A stretch of 64,000 bases of DNA, from positions 1 through 64,000 of the forward strand of contig JBCBSS010000015.1 in NCBI GenBank assembly GCA_039819065.1, written 5' to 3'. This DNA comes from JBCBSS01 sp039819065 (GTDB lineage: Bacteria; Bacteroidota; Bacteroidia; Cytophagales; Cyclobacteriaceae). This document shows, in pieces, positions 34,552 to 41,745 of this stretch (position 1 is its first letter; each line of letters begins with the position of its first letter). Position numbers and translations under genes: made by a program. Below the pieces are notes generated by a model, which saw only the letters and a program-made list of their open reading frames with translations, was not told where the DNA came from and searched no databases.

Positions 34552-36021
34552 ATGAAATCAATATTCATCATAATCGCACTTTCACTCTTAATGATCTCCT
34601 GTGGAGTCACTAAGAGAGACTTTGACGCAAGTTATGCCAACATTGAAGTCAAATCAGCATACCTGAATCAGGACTCTACCGAGGCTTTTAACAACGTAGC
34701 ACCAATCATAGCATGGTGGAGCACTTTCAACGATCCCGCATTAGATACCTTGATCAATCGAGCAAGGCTTCATAACCTGGATATCAATGTTGCGGTAGCC
34801 AACTTCTACGCTTCCAGAGCGATCTTGAAAGAGACTAAACTGGACAGGTTTCCCACCGTTACTGCCAATGGTAATTACAGCAGACAGCGCTTGGGAGAGA
34901 ATGTTTTTATAGAAGGTTTTAACCCCACTTTCAATCAATACAACGGTAGCTTTGATGCTTCTTGGGAGTCAGGGCTGTTCGGAAGAGTAAGCAACCGTAT
35001 TAAGGGTGCCTACGCCGAAGTACAGATATCGCAAGCCGATTTGCGCAATGTGTACTTGAGTATTTTCTCAGAAGTGGCCCGAAACTATATTACGCTTCGA
35101 GGTTTGCAGTATCAACTTGATATCGCTTATCGAAATCTCGAGGATCAACAATCCACTTACGACCTAGTGGCCAGCCGATATGAAGCCGGTACTGGAAACA
35201 ACCTGAACGTATCACGAGCACTGGCACAACTGGAAGCAACACGTGCTACTATTCCACCGCTAAGAGCTGGCATCGAAGCCGTTAAAAACAGCTTGAGTGT
35301 TCTGATTGGTGAAGTACCGGGTAACTTGAATAATGATATCATCAGCAAGAAACCTCTGCCTGATCTTCCAGCCACTGTATCTATAGGCGATGTGAATGAT
35401 CTATTGAGAAGAAGACCGGATGTTCAACTTGCAGAAAGTGAATTGGCTAGGCAGATCGCTCAATACAATCTTTCAGTAGCAGAACTCTACCCCAATGTGA
35501 CATTCAATGGATCAATTGGGTTTTCAGCCATAGACTTCTCCAGTTTTGGTCAGAATCAATCATTTACCTGGGGGCTTGCACCTAGAATTAGCTGGGCAGC
35601 TTTTAACCTTGGTCGTGTGAAACAACAGATCAGAAGAGATGACGCCCTGACTTTGGCCGCCATCAACCAATACGAGAAAGTGATGCTGAAGGCATTGGAA
35701 GAGATCAGTACCGCCTTAACCAATTACAGCAACGAACTTGAAAGGAGAGAATTATTGAGAAAATCTTCGGCCGCCAGTGCCGAAGCAGCACGGTTTGCCA
35801 AAGATCGCTATACATCTGGTTTAGACAGTTTTATTGACTACCTCAATGCAGACCTCACTTTGCTTCAAGCTGAAAATCAGCTAGCTATCAGCGAGATTGC
35901 CTCTGCTACCAACCTTATCGCGATATACAAAGCATTAGGAGGAGGTTGGGAAATCGCTTCGGAAGAGGAAATAAAAAACAAGTTCAACCAAATAAAAGAT
36001 AGCCATGTTTCCCTTCCGTAA
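34552..36021 (+). CDS. TolC/NodT-family outer-membrane efflux lipoprotein
   Basis: A 489-aa outer-membrane factor with a type II signal peptide (LMISC, Cys17). Two repeats of the TolC alpha-barrel are visible, with hallmark segments IAWWSTFNDPALDTLINRA, SWESGLFGRV, RYEAGTGNNLNVSRALAQLE, the RRPDVQLAESELARQIAQYN motif and FPTV/LYPNVTFNGS. It forms the exit duct of the tripartite pump. It is last gene of the RND operon, 21 nt after the permease, and is followed by a hairpin terminator. Confidence 0.92.
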   Translation: MKSIFIIIALSLLMISCGVTKRDFDASYANIEVKSAYLNQDSTEAFNNVAPIIAWWSTFNDPALDTLINRARLHNLDINVAVANFYASRAILKETKLDRFPTVTANGNYSRQRLGENVFIEGFNPTFNQYNGSFDASWESGLFGRVSNRIKGAYAEVQISQADLRNVYLSIFSEVARNYITLRGLQYQLDIAYRNLEDQQSTYDLVASRYEAGTGNNLNVSRALAQLEATRATIPPLRAGIEAVKNSLSVLIGEVPGNLNNDIISKKPLPDLPATVSIGDVNDLLRRRPDVQLAESELARQIAQYNLSVAELYPNVTFNGSIGFSAIDFSSFGQNQSFTWGLAPRISWAAFNLGRVKQQIRRDDALTLAAINQYEKVMLKALEEISTALTNYSNELERRELLRKSSAASAEAARFAKDRYTSGLDSFIDYLNADLTLLQAENQLAISEIASATNLIAIYKALGGGWEIASEEEIKNKFNQIKDSHVSLP

Positions 36022-36057
36022 TCTTAACGCAGAACCAAAAAAAGGATCAAATGTTAA

Positions 36058-36107
36058 ATTCGAGGGTGGAAGTTTTACCACATCTTCCCTCGAATATTTT
36101 TATTTTT
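36058..36107 (+). terminator. Terminator of the RND operon
   Basis: ATTCGAGGG (36058-36066) plus GAAG (36069-36072) pair with CTTCCCTCGAAT (36084-36095), leaving a 2-nt bulge, followed by a T-rich tract (ATTTTTATTTTT). It lies 37 nt after the outer-membrane factor stop and before the AraC start. Confidence 0.85.
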
Positions 36108-36124
36108 CTGAAAACATCGAATGC

Positions 36125-37021
36125 ATGTCCAAAGAAGACTCGATCCCTTATTTTGAAAAGAGTAATGACCTACACGAGCGCACCGGTTATGACCACCGCA
36201 CACATATCCCTGGTTTTGATGCTTTTACTTTAGAATCGTTGGAGCCTACTTGCCGACGTTGTATGCCCCCATACAGACAAGGTTTTTTCCAAATAGGCAT
36301 ATTGAGCAATACAGGGAGTAGCAGCTCCATAGATATCAATACCAACGCCGTCAGCTTGGAAGGATTACCGCTTTGGTTTGTCGTACCGGGTCAGGTATTT
36401 TCCTGGGTGAGAGATCCATCCGCCAAAGGATATCACATTCAATTCAACTTGGAATTCCTGCCCAATACCTTTTCCGATTTTTATGAAGAATTCCCGTTTC
36501 TTAAACTCACTGAGAACAATGTATTCTTAACCTCAAAAGAGGAGCACCAAGCGATACAATCAGAAATGAGTACCATGCTACAGGTTTTTCAAGATCAGCA
36601 GCCCTACCACGAACAAAGGTTGAAGGGTATGTTAGTTTCTTTGCTCTATAACTGTAAAGCCGTATATGACCGGCACACCTCCAAAGAAGAAGGAAAACCG
36701 ACAAGTCAAATACTGACACAAAGATTCCAGCAGTTGGTGGATAGAATCTACCTGGAAACCAAAAATGTAGGCGAGTACGCTGATCATCTCAATGTCACTC
36801 CCAATTATTTAACCACCATCGTTAAGGAAACCACAGGCAAAACCGCTAAGGATATTATTCAAGATCGTATTTTCCTGGAAAGTAAGAACTTGCTTGCCTA
36901 CACCGACATGGATATCTCAAGAATAGCCTATACCCTGAACTTCAGCGAACCAACCCATTTTACCCGATTCTTTAAAAAGTATTCAGGTGAAACTCCTAAC
37001 AAATATCGAGCGGTGCATTAG
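36125..37021 (+). CDS. AraC-family regulator
   Basis: A 298-aa regulator of the same subgroup as those at 8733, 23512 and 29022: cupin-like N-terminal part (LPLWFVVPGQVFSWVRDPSA) and double HTH (EYADHLNVTPNYLTTIVKET; ISRIAYTLNFSEPTHFTRFF). An upstream in-frame ATG at 36005 would overlap the efflux gene and run through the terminator, so ATG 36125 is chosen. Residues 41-48 contain CRRC. It lies just behind the RND operon, so that operon is flanked by AraC genes on both sides; either could use the TTTTGG double site. Confidence 0.85.
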   Translation: MSKEDSIPYFEKSNDLHERTGYDHRTHIPGFDAFTLESLEPTCRRCMPPYRQGFFQIGILSNTGSSSSIDINTNAVSLEGLPLWFVVPGQVFSWVRDPSAKGYHIQFNLEFLPNTFSDFYEEFPFLKLTENNVFLTSKEEHQAIQSEMSTMLQVFQDQQPYHEQRLKGMLVSLLYNCKAVYDRHTSKEEGKPTSQILTQRFQQLVDRIYLETKNVGEYADHLNVTPNYLTTIVKETTGKTAKDIIQDRIFLESKNLLAYTDMDISRIAYTLNFSEPTHFTRFFKKYSGETPNKYRAVH

Positions 37022-37132
37022 TCGTTCACCGGTCTTAGAACTACTCCGAGTAGCTTCTCAATATTAGCAGGTGACTTAGTAACTGTCATTTACGGCACTT
37101 AATTATTCCGTCCTCTCTGGTAAATTGGAATA

Positions 37133-37741
37133 ATGACCTTTCTAGAATCAGAATGCTACCACTTTTACAATAGAGGCAACCAGCAGCAAATCATCTTTTT
37201 CAGCGATGAGAACTATTTGTACTTCCTTCGAAAAGTAAGAAAAGAGATTACGCTCTATTGTGATGTACTAGCCTATTGTCTCATGCCTAATCACTTCCAT
37301 TTTTTAATAAGGATAAAGGATGAAGATCACCCGATCGCGCCGAACAGCAATGGCACCATTAAAAGTGATCAAATGATTATGCACCCATTGTCTAGAAAAA
37401 TCGGCACATTGCAAAGCTCATATACGCGTGCCATTCAAAAGCAAAATGGTTTCACTGGTTCATTGTTCCAACAGAAATCGAAATCCAAACATCTGGAAGA
37501 CCCACAGTACTTACTCAACTGTTTTCATTACATCCATCAAAACCCTTTAAGAGCAAGGCTGGTCAAACGCATGGAAGATTGGCCTTATAGTTCTTATGCT
37601 GACTATGCCAGGCTTAGAGATGGCAAACTACCCGCCAGACAAATGGCGTACGAATATCTCGATATCCCGGAAGACGGCGAACTCTTCATGAAGCAATCTC
37701 AGGAGGTCATTCCGGATGGACTGGCTGGAGGTTTCTTTTGA
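37133..37741 (+). CDS. REP-associated tyrosine transposase (RAYT, Y1_Tnp)
   Basis: A 202-aa Y1-HUH-type transposase. The metal-binding motif is NHFHFLIR (about residues 57-64), and the catalytic Tyr is in LLNCFHYIHQNPLRARLV (about 134-151). YHFYNRGNQQQIIFF and DWPYSSYADY are typical RAYT segments. These IS200/IS605 relatives cut single-stranded hairpins and are held as single domesticated genes linked to REP palindromes rather than moving as classical IS. It is flanked by such palindromes: CTACTCCGAGTAG at 37041-37053 and three copies at 37757-37892. Confidence 0.9.
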   Translation: MTFLESECYHFYNRGNQQQIIFFSDENYLYFLRKVRKEITLYCDVLAYCLMPNHFHFLIRIKDEDHPIAPNSNGTIKSDQMIMHPLSRKIGTLQSSYTRAIQKQNGFTGSLFQQKSKSKHLEDPQYLLNCFHYIHQNPLRARLVKRMEDWPYSSYADYARLRDGKLPARQMAYEYLDIPEDGELFMKQSQEVIPDGLAGGFF

Positions 37742-37756
37742 GGCGCTGGCCAGTCT

Positions 37757-37892
37757 AGTCATACGACCACTTAGTAGCATCATGGTGATTTAAAGGAAAA
37801 TACACTGCCAGTTGCAAGGACTTCGCAACTAAGAGTGGTCGTAAGACTCGTTAGCAGACGCTCTCTTCACCACCATGAGTGGTCGTATGACT
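37757..37892. repeat. Three REP-like units after the RAYT gene
   Basis: AGTGGTCGTATGACT occurs at 37878-37892, with one mismatch at 37834-37848 (AGTGGTCGTAAGACT), and in exact inverse orientation at 37757-37771. The two direct copies continue with related tails (CGTTAGCAGACG and TGTTAGACGC). This inverted and direct arrangement beside a RAYT is what a REP/BIME source locus looks like. The last unit abuts the stop codon of the HxlR gene. Confidence 0.75.
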
Positions 37893-37894
37893 TG

Positions 37895-38275
37895 TTAGAC
37901 GCCTCTCTCCTCCAAACTACCTATCACCTCTCCCTGGATTGCTCCCCAGTTTCGGATTTCCTGTAGTATCGGAATAAAGGTCTCGCCGAACGTTGTCAAT
38001 TGGTAATCCACCCTTCTGGGCCTTCCACCATGGTCGGTGCGGAGTAGAATATCATCCTCAATTAAGGACTGAAGTTGAAGGCTCAGCATTTTTTCGGTGA
38101 TATCAGGAATGAAACCTTTGATCTCACCAAATCTCATTGGGCCGTCATTCATATGTATATACCATAAAATGATCGCTTTCCACTTGCCTCCAATAAAATT
38201 CATGGTCACACTCAATGGACAGTGAAATATCTGATTATCAATATGATATACTAATTCTTTGCCATCTACTATCAT
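37895..38275 (-). CDS. HxlR-family winged-helix regulator
   Basis: A 126-aa regulator with the family core: conserved Cys in FHCPLSVTMNFIGGKWKAIILW, the winged-helix stretch DITEKMLSLQLQSLIEDDIL, and PRRVDYQLTTFGETFIPIL. ATG 38275 is preferred over an in-frame TTG ten codons upstream. It is divergent from two atypical SDR genes, the same layout as HxlR/SDR at 13.9-15.1 kb. The single conserved Cys may make it a quinone or electrophile sensor, by analogy with YodB and HypR. Confidence 0.87.
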   Translation of the reverse strand: MIVDGKELVYHIDNQIFHCPLSVTMNFIGGKWKAIILWYIHMNDGPMRFGEIKGFIPDITEKMLSLQLQSLIEDDILLRTDHGGRPRRVDYQLTTFGETFIPILQEIRNWGAIQGEVIGSLEERGV

Positions 38276-38342
38276 TACTTGAATGTTAAATTTGATTACT
38301 GTCAATAACCACAGTATTGACCCTCTGCGTTATTACTATAAA

Positions 38343-38355
38343 AATTACAGTAATT
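38343..38355. promoter_or_regulatory. Candidate HxlR operator (AATTAC-A-GTAATT)
   Basis: A perfect 13-nt palindrome 5 nt before the SDR start, within the 85-nt divergent spacer. A related ATTACTGT lies at about 38296-38303 nearer the HxlR gene. Core GTAA/TTAC resembles the candidate site at 14678. Assigned by position and symmetry. Confidence 0.45.
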
Positions 38356-38360
38356 AAGTT

Positions 38361-39080
38361 ATGATACCATTAAAAGATAAAAAAATTGTGATTGTCGGTG
38401 CCTCTTCAGGCATCGGAAGAGCACTTGCGTCGATCGTTTCAACTCAAGGTGCAATTGTATACCTCGTTAGTAGATCAAGAGAAAAACTCTTGAAAGTACA
38501 AGAAGAGCTCCCGGGAGAATCCCACGTGTTCTCGATGGATATGTTAGATGATGATTCTGTCAATAAGACGTTTGAGGCCATTGGCTCTTTCGACATGTTG
38601 ACATTCACAGCAGTATCTGATGAAGCCAAATTGATGTCACCGATTAAATCCATGAGTAATGAAACGGCTCAGCGCGGCATGGAAAAGTTTTGGGGAACCT
38701 TCAATATAGCCAGGGCTGCCGCCAACCACATCAACCAGGATGGAGCCATGGTATTTACCAGCAGCATGGCTATCTATCGCCCATCCAAGAATGGTGCATC
38801 GATGATGAATGCAGCCAGCGCAGCCGTTGCCGTTTTCTCCAAAGCGCTGGCCTTGGAAATTGCTCCCGTCAGAGTCAATGTCATAGCACCGGGAGTAGTA
38901 GCTACAGGTGTTTGGACAGAAGATCAGAAAGAGAGCTATCAAGACTGGGCTTCAAAGACACTGCCTGTGGAGCACCTGGGCACTGCAGATGAACTGGCTC
39001 ATGCATACCTTTCCCTGCTTACCAACCCTTACATGACAGGAAGTGTTGTTACAGTAGATGGCGGTTTAACCTTAGTATAA
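38361..39080 (+). CDS. Atypical SDR-family protein (no YxxxK)
   Basis: A 239-aa Rossmann protein with the cofactor motif GASSGIG (residues 12-18), FTSSMAIY at the catalytic Ser position, RVNVIAPGVVATGVW and a C-terminal GSVVTVDGG. Where classical SDRs have Tyr-x-x-x-Lys the sequence is MMNAASAAVAVFSKALALE, so the Tyr and Lys are missing. It is first gene of a two-SDR unit (11-nt spacer) divergent from an HxlR regulator. The activity is doubtful; it may be a NAD(P)(H)-binding partner of the second SDR. Confidence 0.82.
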   Translation: MIPLKDKKIVIVGASSGIGRALASIVSTQGAIVYLVSRSREKLLKVQEELPGESHVFSMDMLDDDSVNKTFEAIGSFDMLTFTAVSDEAKLMSPIKSMSNETAQRGMEKFWGTFNIARAAANHINQDGAMVFTSSMAIYRPSKNGASMMNAASAAVAVFSKALALEIAPVRVNVIAPGVVATGVWTEDQKESYQDWASKTLPVEHLGTADELAHAYLSLLTNPYMTGSVVTVDGGLTLV

Positions 39081-39091
39081 ACAATAGCAAG

Positions 39092-39766
39092 ATGACATCA
39101 GAAAAAGTATTGATAATTGGAGGAAGTAGCAGCATGGGGCTGGCAACAGCACAACAAGCGATCTCAAATGGATACGAGGTAATTGTGGCCGGCCGTAATG
39201 AAGACAAGCTGAAGCAAATTGTTGACCAACTTGGTGACGGCGCATCTTACTATCAGGTGGATGCAATGAATGAGCAACAGGTGATTGAGATGCTAAAAGC
39301 GCTGGCGCCATTAAACCATATAGTCTTGACCGTTAATGCCCCTGGCAGTGCGACCAGCATAACCCAAACGAGCACGGAAGAGGCCAAATTGGTTTTCGAA
39401 AGATTTTGGATGAACTACAGAATACTCAATCTGGCAAAACCACATATGCATAAAAATGGTTCAATCACCTTGATTTCAGGTAGCAGCAGCAAAACACCTG
39501 TGGCGCAATATAGCTTTTGGGGTACCATCCACGGATCAATCGAGGCTTTGGGTAGAAATGCAGCATTGGATTTGGCTCCAATTAGAGTGAACGTGGTTTC
39601 TCCAGGTGGTATAGGATTACAGCCTGACCGACAGCTTGCCGAGCACAGGGGAGTGCCGGAAGACATCGGCAGAGCTATCCTTTCACTGATCGCCAACCCT
39701 GCTATCACAAACGCCAAATTGGACGTGGATAGCGGTGAAAGACAGGGAATCTGGAGTGGTTCGTGA
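39092..39766 (+). CDS. Atypical SDR-family protein (no YxxxK)
   Basis: A 224-aa Rossmann protein with GGSSSMG (9-15) as cofactor loop, VAGRNEDKL specificity segment, LISGSSSK at the Ser region and RVNVVSPGGIGLQPD. The active-site helix reads FWGTIHGSIEALGRNAALDLAP, again lacking catalytic Tyr and Lys at the normal positions. It lies 11 nt downstream of the other SDR. The shared loss across three HxlR-linked SDRs suggests a distinct functional subgroup. The operator of the following gene lies 15-50 nt after its stop. Confidence 0.8.
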   Translation: MTSEKVLIIGGSSSMGLATAQQAISNGYEVIVAGRNEDKLKQIVDQLGDGASYYQVDAMNEQQVIEMLKALAPLNHIVLTVNAPGSATSITQTSTEEAKLVFERFWMNYRILNLAKPHMHKNGSITLISGSSSKTPVAQYSFWGTIHGSIEALGRNAALDLAPIRVNVVSPGGIGLQPDRQLAEHRGVPEDIGRAILSLIANPAITNAKLDVDSGERQGIWSGS

Positions 39767-39781
39767 ATAATATGCCATACC

Positions 39782-39865
39782 TAAGATTTTGGTCATTATC
39801 CCCAAAATTTTGGCCAACCGCAAGCAAAGTAAAAAGCGTTGATTTAAGTAAACGCAAAAGATAAT
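39782..39865 (+). promoter_or_regulatory. Third double TTTTGG operator/promoter
   Basis: TTTTGG at 39787-39792 and 39808-39813 (21 nt apart) in AAGATTTTGGTCATTATCC and AATTTTGGCCAACC. A diverged core GCGTTGATTTAAGTAAACGC follows at 39836-39855 and the start codon 57 nt past the second half-site. The arrangement matches the DoxX and RND promoters, though the gene downstream is unrelated and no AraC gene is adjacent, so the element acts in trans. Confidence 0.7.
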
Positions 39866-39870
39866 AAGTC

Positions 39871-40512
39871 ATGAAAAATCAAGCATTAAAAATCGGGATC
39901 ATCGGCGCAGGTAACATGGGCGCACAACTTGGAAAACTATGGAGCAAAGCAGGTTATGAAGTGAAATTCAGCTCACGTAACCCTCAGAAATTGAACCACC
40001 TACTCTACGGCCTGAAAAACGCTACGGTTGGAGACGTTGAAGAAACAATTGACTTTGCCGATGTCGTAGTGCTAGCAGTCAACTATGCCACCATTGATGC
40101 TGTGATCGCTAAACTCGCAGGCAAGGAAAAGGTCATTATTGACTTAACAAACCCGATAGTCTGGACCCCGGAGAGAAAACTCCAACGAGCCAACTTAAGA
40201 GGCTTATCAGGAGGAGAAGAATTACAACGAAGACTACCGGAAGCAACTGTAATCAAAGCATTCTCCTCACACTATGCTGCTTCTCTGGAGGAAGGTCACC
40301 GTGATTATCCAATTGCCGTATTCTACACCACCGACAACGATGAAGGCATAGCATTTGCAGATATTATCATTAAAGATGCTGGGTTTGCCCCTTTACATTA
40401 TGGCACATTGAATCACAGTCTGGACATAGAACTCTATGGGAAGTACTCCAATAAGATCATGTCATTGGAAGAAGCACAGGCTGAGATTATACCTGCTGCA
40501 TTTGAGGTATAA
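39871..40512 (+). CDS. F420-dependent NADP reductase-like protein
   Basis: A 213-aa Rossmann protein with GIIGAGNMGAQLGKLWSKAG (about 8-27), FSSRNPQKL as the cofactor-specificity loop, and DVVVLAVNYATID. This matches the pfam F420-dependent NADP oxidoreductase family. Bacteroidota normally lack F420, so the relevant cofactor is probably NADPH with a different partner. It carries the TTTTGG-N15-TTTTGG element and so appears co-regulated with the DoxX protein and the RND pump. Monocistronic; faces the oxyR gene across a 229-nt convergent spacer that holds a GCTCTTCGAAGAGC hairpin (40696-40709). Confidence 0.8.
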   Translation: MKNQALKIGIIGAGNMGAQLGKLWSKAGYEVKFSSRNPQKLNHLLYGLKNATVGDVEETIDFADVVVLAVNYATIDAVIAKLAGKEKVIIDLTNPIVWTPERKLQRANLRGLSGGEELQRRLPEATVIKAFSSHYAASLEEGHRDYPIAVFYTTDNDEGIAFADIIIKDAGFAPLHYGTLNHSLDIELYGKYSNKIMSLEEAQAEIIPAAFEV

Positions 40513-40741
40513 TAAAGCCTGCTTTTCGAAAGGTAGGTTGAGCACTATTCTTAGCTGACTTTTCTTTAGTCCTCATCAAAATGTTAGTGTTCTCTAACCT
40601 TCAAATCAAGAGATAAGTAATCTCTTTGGCATTCTTTAAGCTATAGTGGCTTGCGTATGTAAAGCCAATATTGTTCCTCAAATGAGAGGAGAACTGCTCT
40701 TCGAAGAGCTTTAGATTTGACATCAAAAACATCACATTCAT

Positions 40742-41671
40742 CTACCGCCACTTAACCGTCTTAAATTTCGTATTCTTTCTGAAAGATTCCGGTGTATTTT
40801 CAAGGATAGATTTTCTTAATTCGGTGATCAGAAGTTCCCTGTTGAAGTGCTTATGCGCAACAATACTTATCTCACGTACAGGCTGTGGGTCAACGAACTT
40901 TAACACATTGCCAGAATCGTTGCTGGCCTCGTAAGACAATTCTGGTATTAAGGTATAGCCAGAAACCTCTTTGATCATCTTTTTTAGTGTTTCAATACTA
41001 CCACCCTCCATAACAATATTCTTGTGTTGTTCAGAAACATCAAAATCACAAATGTTCAATGTTTGATTCCTGAAGCAGTGGCCCTGCCTTAATATCCAAA
41101 GTCCCTCGGGCTTGAGCTGCTCTTTTTTGATAGACCTGTGTTTCAACAGGTCATTCTCCAGGTCAGTATAAAGTAAAAATGGCTCATAGAATAGCGGTAT
41201 TTCTCGGATTTCTGGCTCATTCAACGGAGTAGCCAATAGTCCTAAATCCAACTGCTTGTTGATCAATAGCTCAATGATTCTTTCGCTATGCAGCTCTTCA
41301 ATAATCAGTCGTGTATCAGGATGGTTTTTTATGAAATCAGCTATAAAAAGAGGCAGTAAATTGGGCGCCAATGTAGGGATGATCCCCACTTTATATTCAC
41401 CACTGATCAGGTTTCTATCATCATTCACTATCTCTTTTAACTCCCCTATCTCTTTCAGGATACGTTTGGCCTTCATCACAAAAACTTCACCCATTGGTGT
41501 CGGCTGTAGCGGTTGACTTGATCGATCAAACAAGACCGTAGAGATTTCTTCTTCCAGCTTTTTTAGTTGAAGTGTCAACGTTGGTTGGGTCACAAAACAA
41601 CTTTCAGCCGCTTTGACAAAGTGTTTGTGTGCATCCAGTGCCACTACGTATTGCAATTGTTGGATAGTCAT
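40742..41671 (-). CDS. oxyR: OxyR, peroxide-sensing LysR regulator
   Basis: A 309-aa LysR-type regulator. The HTH is in HFVKAAESCFVTQPTLTLQLKKLEEE (about 17-42). The redox cysteines of RQGHCFRNQTLNIC fall at residues 199 and 208 when translation starts at ATG 41671, the same numbers as in E. coli OxyR, which strongly supports both identity and start. ATG 41698 nine codons upstream is rejected. It is divergent from katG. H2O2 oxidises C199-C208 to a disulfide and activates target promoters; the operator is probably in the 74-nt spacer. Confidence 0.93.
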   Translation of the reverse strand: MTIQQLQYVVALDAHKHFVKAAESCFVTQPTLTLQLKKLEEEISTVLFDRSSQPLQPTPMGEVFVMKAKRILKEIGELKEIVNDDRNLISGEYKVGIIPTLAPNLLPLFIADFIKNHPDTRLIIEELHSERIIELLINKQLDLGLLATPLNEPEIREIPLFYEPFLLYTDLENDLLKHRSIKKEQLKPEGLWILRQGHCFRNQTLNICDFDVSEQHKNIVMEGGSIETLKKMIKEVSGYTLIPELSYEASNDSGNVLKFVDPQPVREISIVAHKHFNRELLITELRKSILENTPESFRKNTKFKTVKWR

Positions 41672-41707
41672 ATTGATAAAATTAATAATACTGATCAAAA
41701 TATCAAT
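41672..41707. promoter_or_regulatory. Candidate OxyR operator in the oxyR-katG spacer
   Basis: ATTGATA (41672-41678) and TATCAAT (41701-41707) form an inverted repeat separated by 22 nt, with a further TGATcaaaATATCA inside. OxyR binds long AT-rich sites with spaced ATAG/CTAT-like half-sites, so the layout fits, but the half-sites differ from the enterobacterial consensus. Confidence 0.45.
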
Positions 41708-41745
41708 TTGATTAATACCTGTTCGAGAAAAATATTTGTGAAAAA

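Noticed and set aside
36005..36124. Extended N-terminus for the AraC gene at 36125
   Set aside because: It overlaps the efflux gene end and crosses the operon terminator hairpin, so translation from 36005 is unlikely.
39871..40512. Taking the reductase-like gene as evidence for F420 metabolism
   Set aside because: No F420 biosynthesis genes are present here and the phylum generally lacks F420; the family label reflects fold only.
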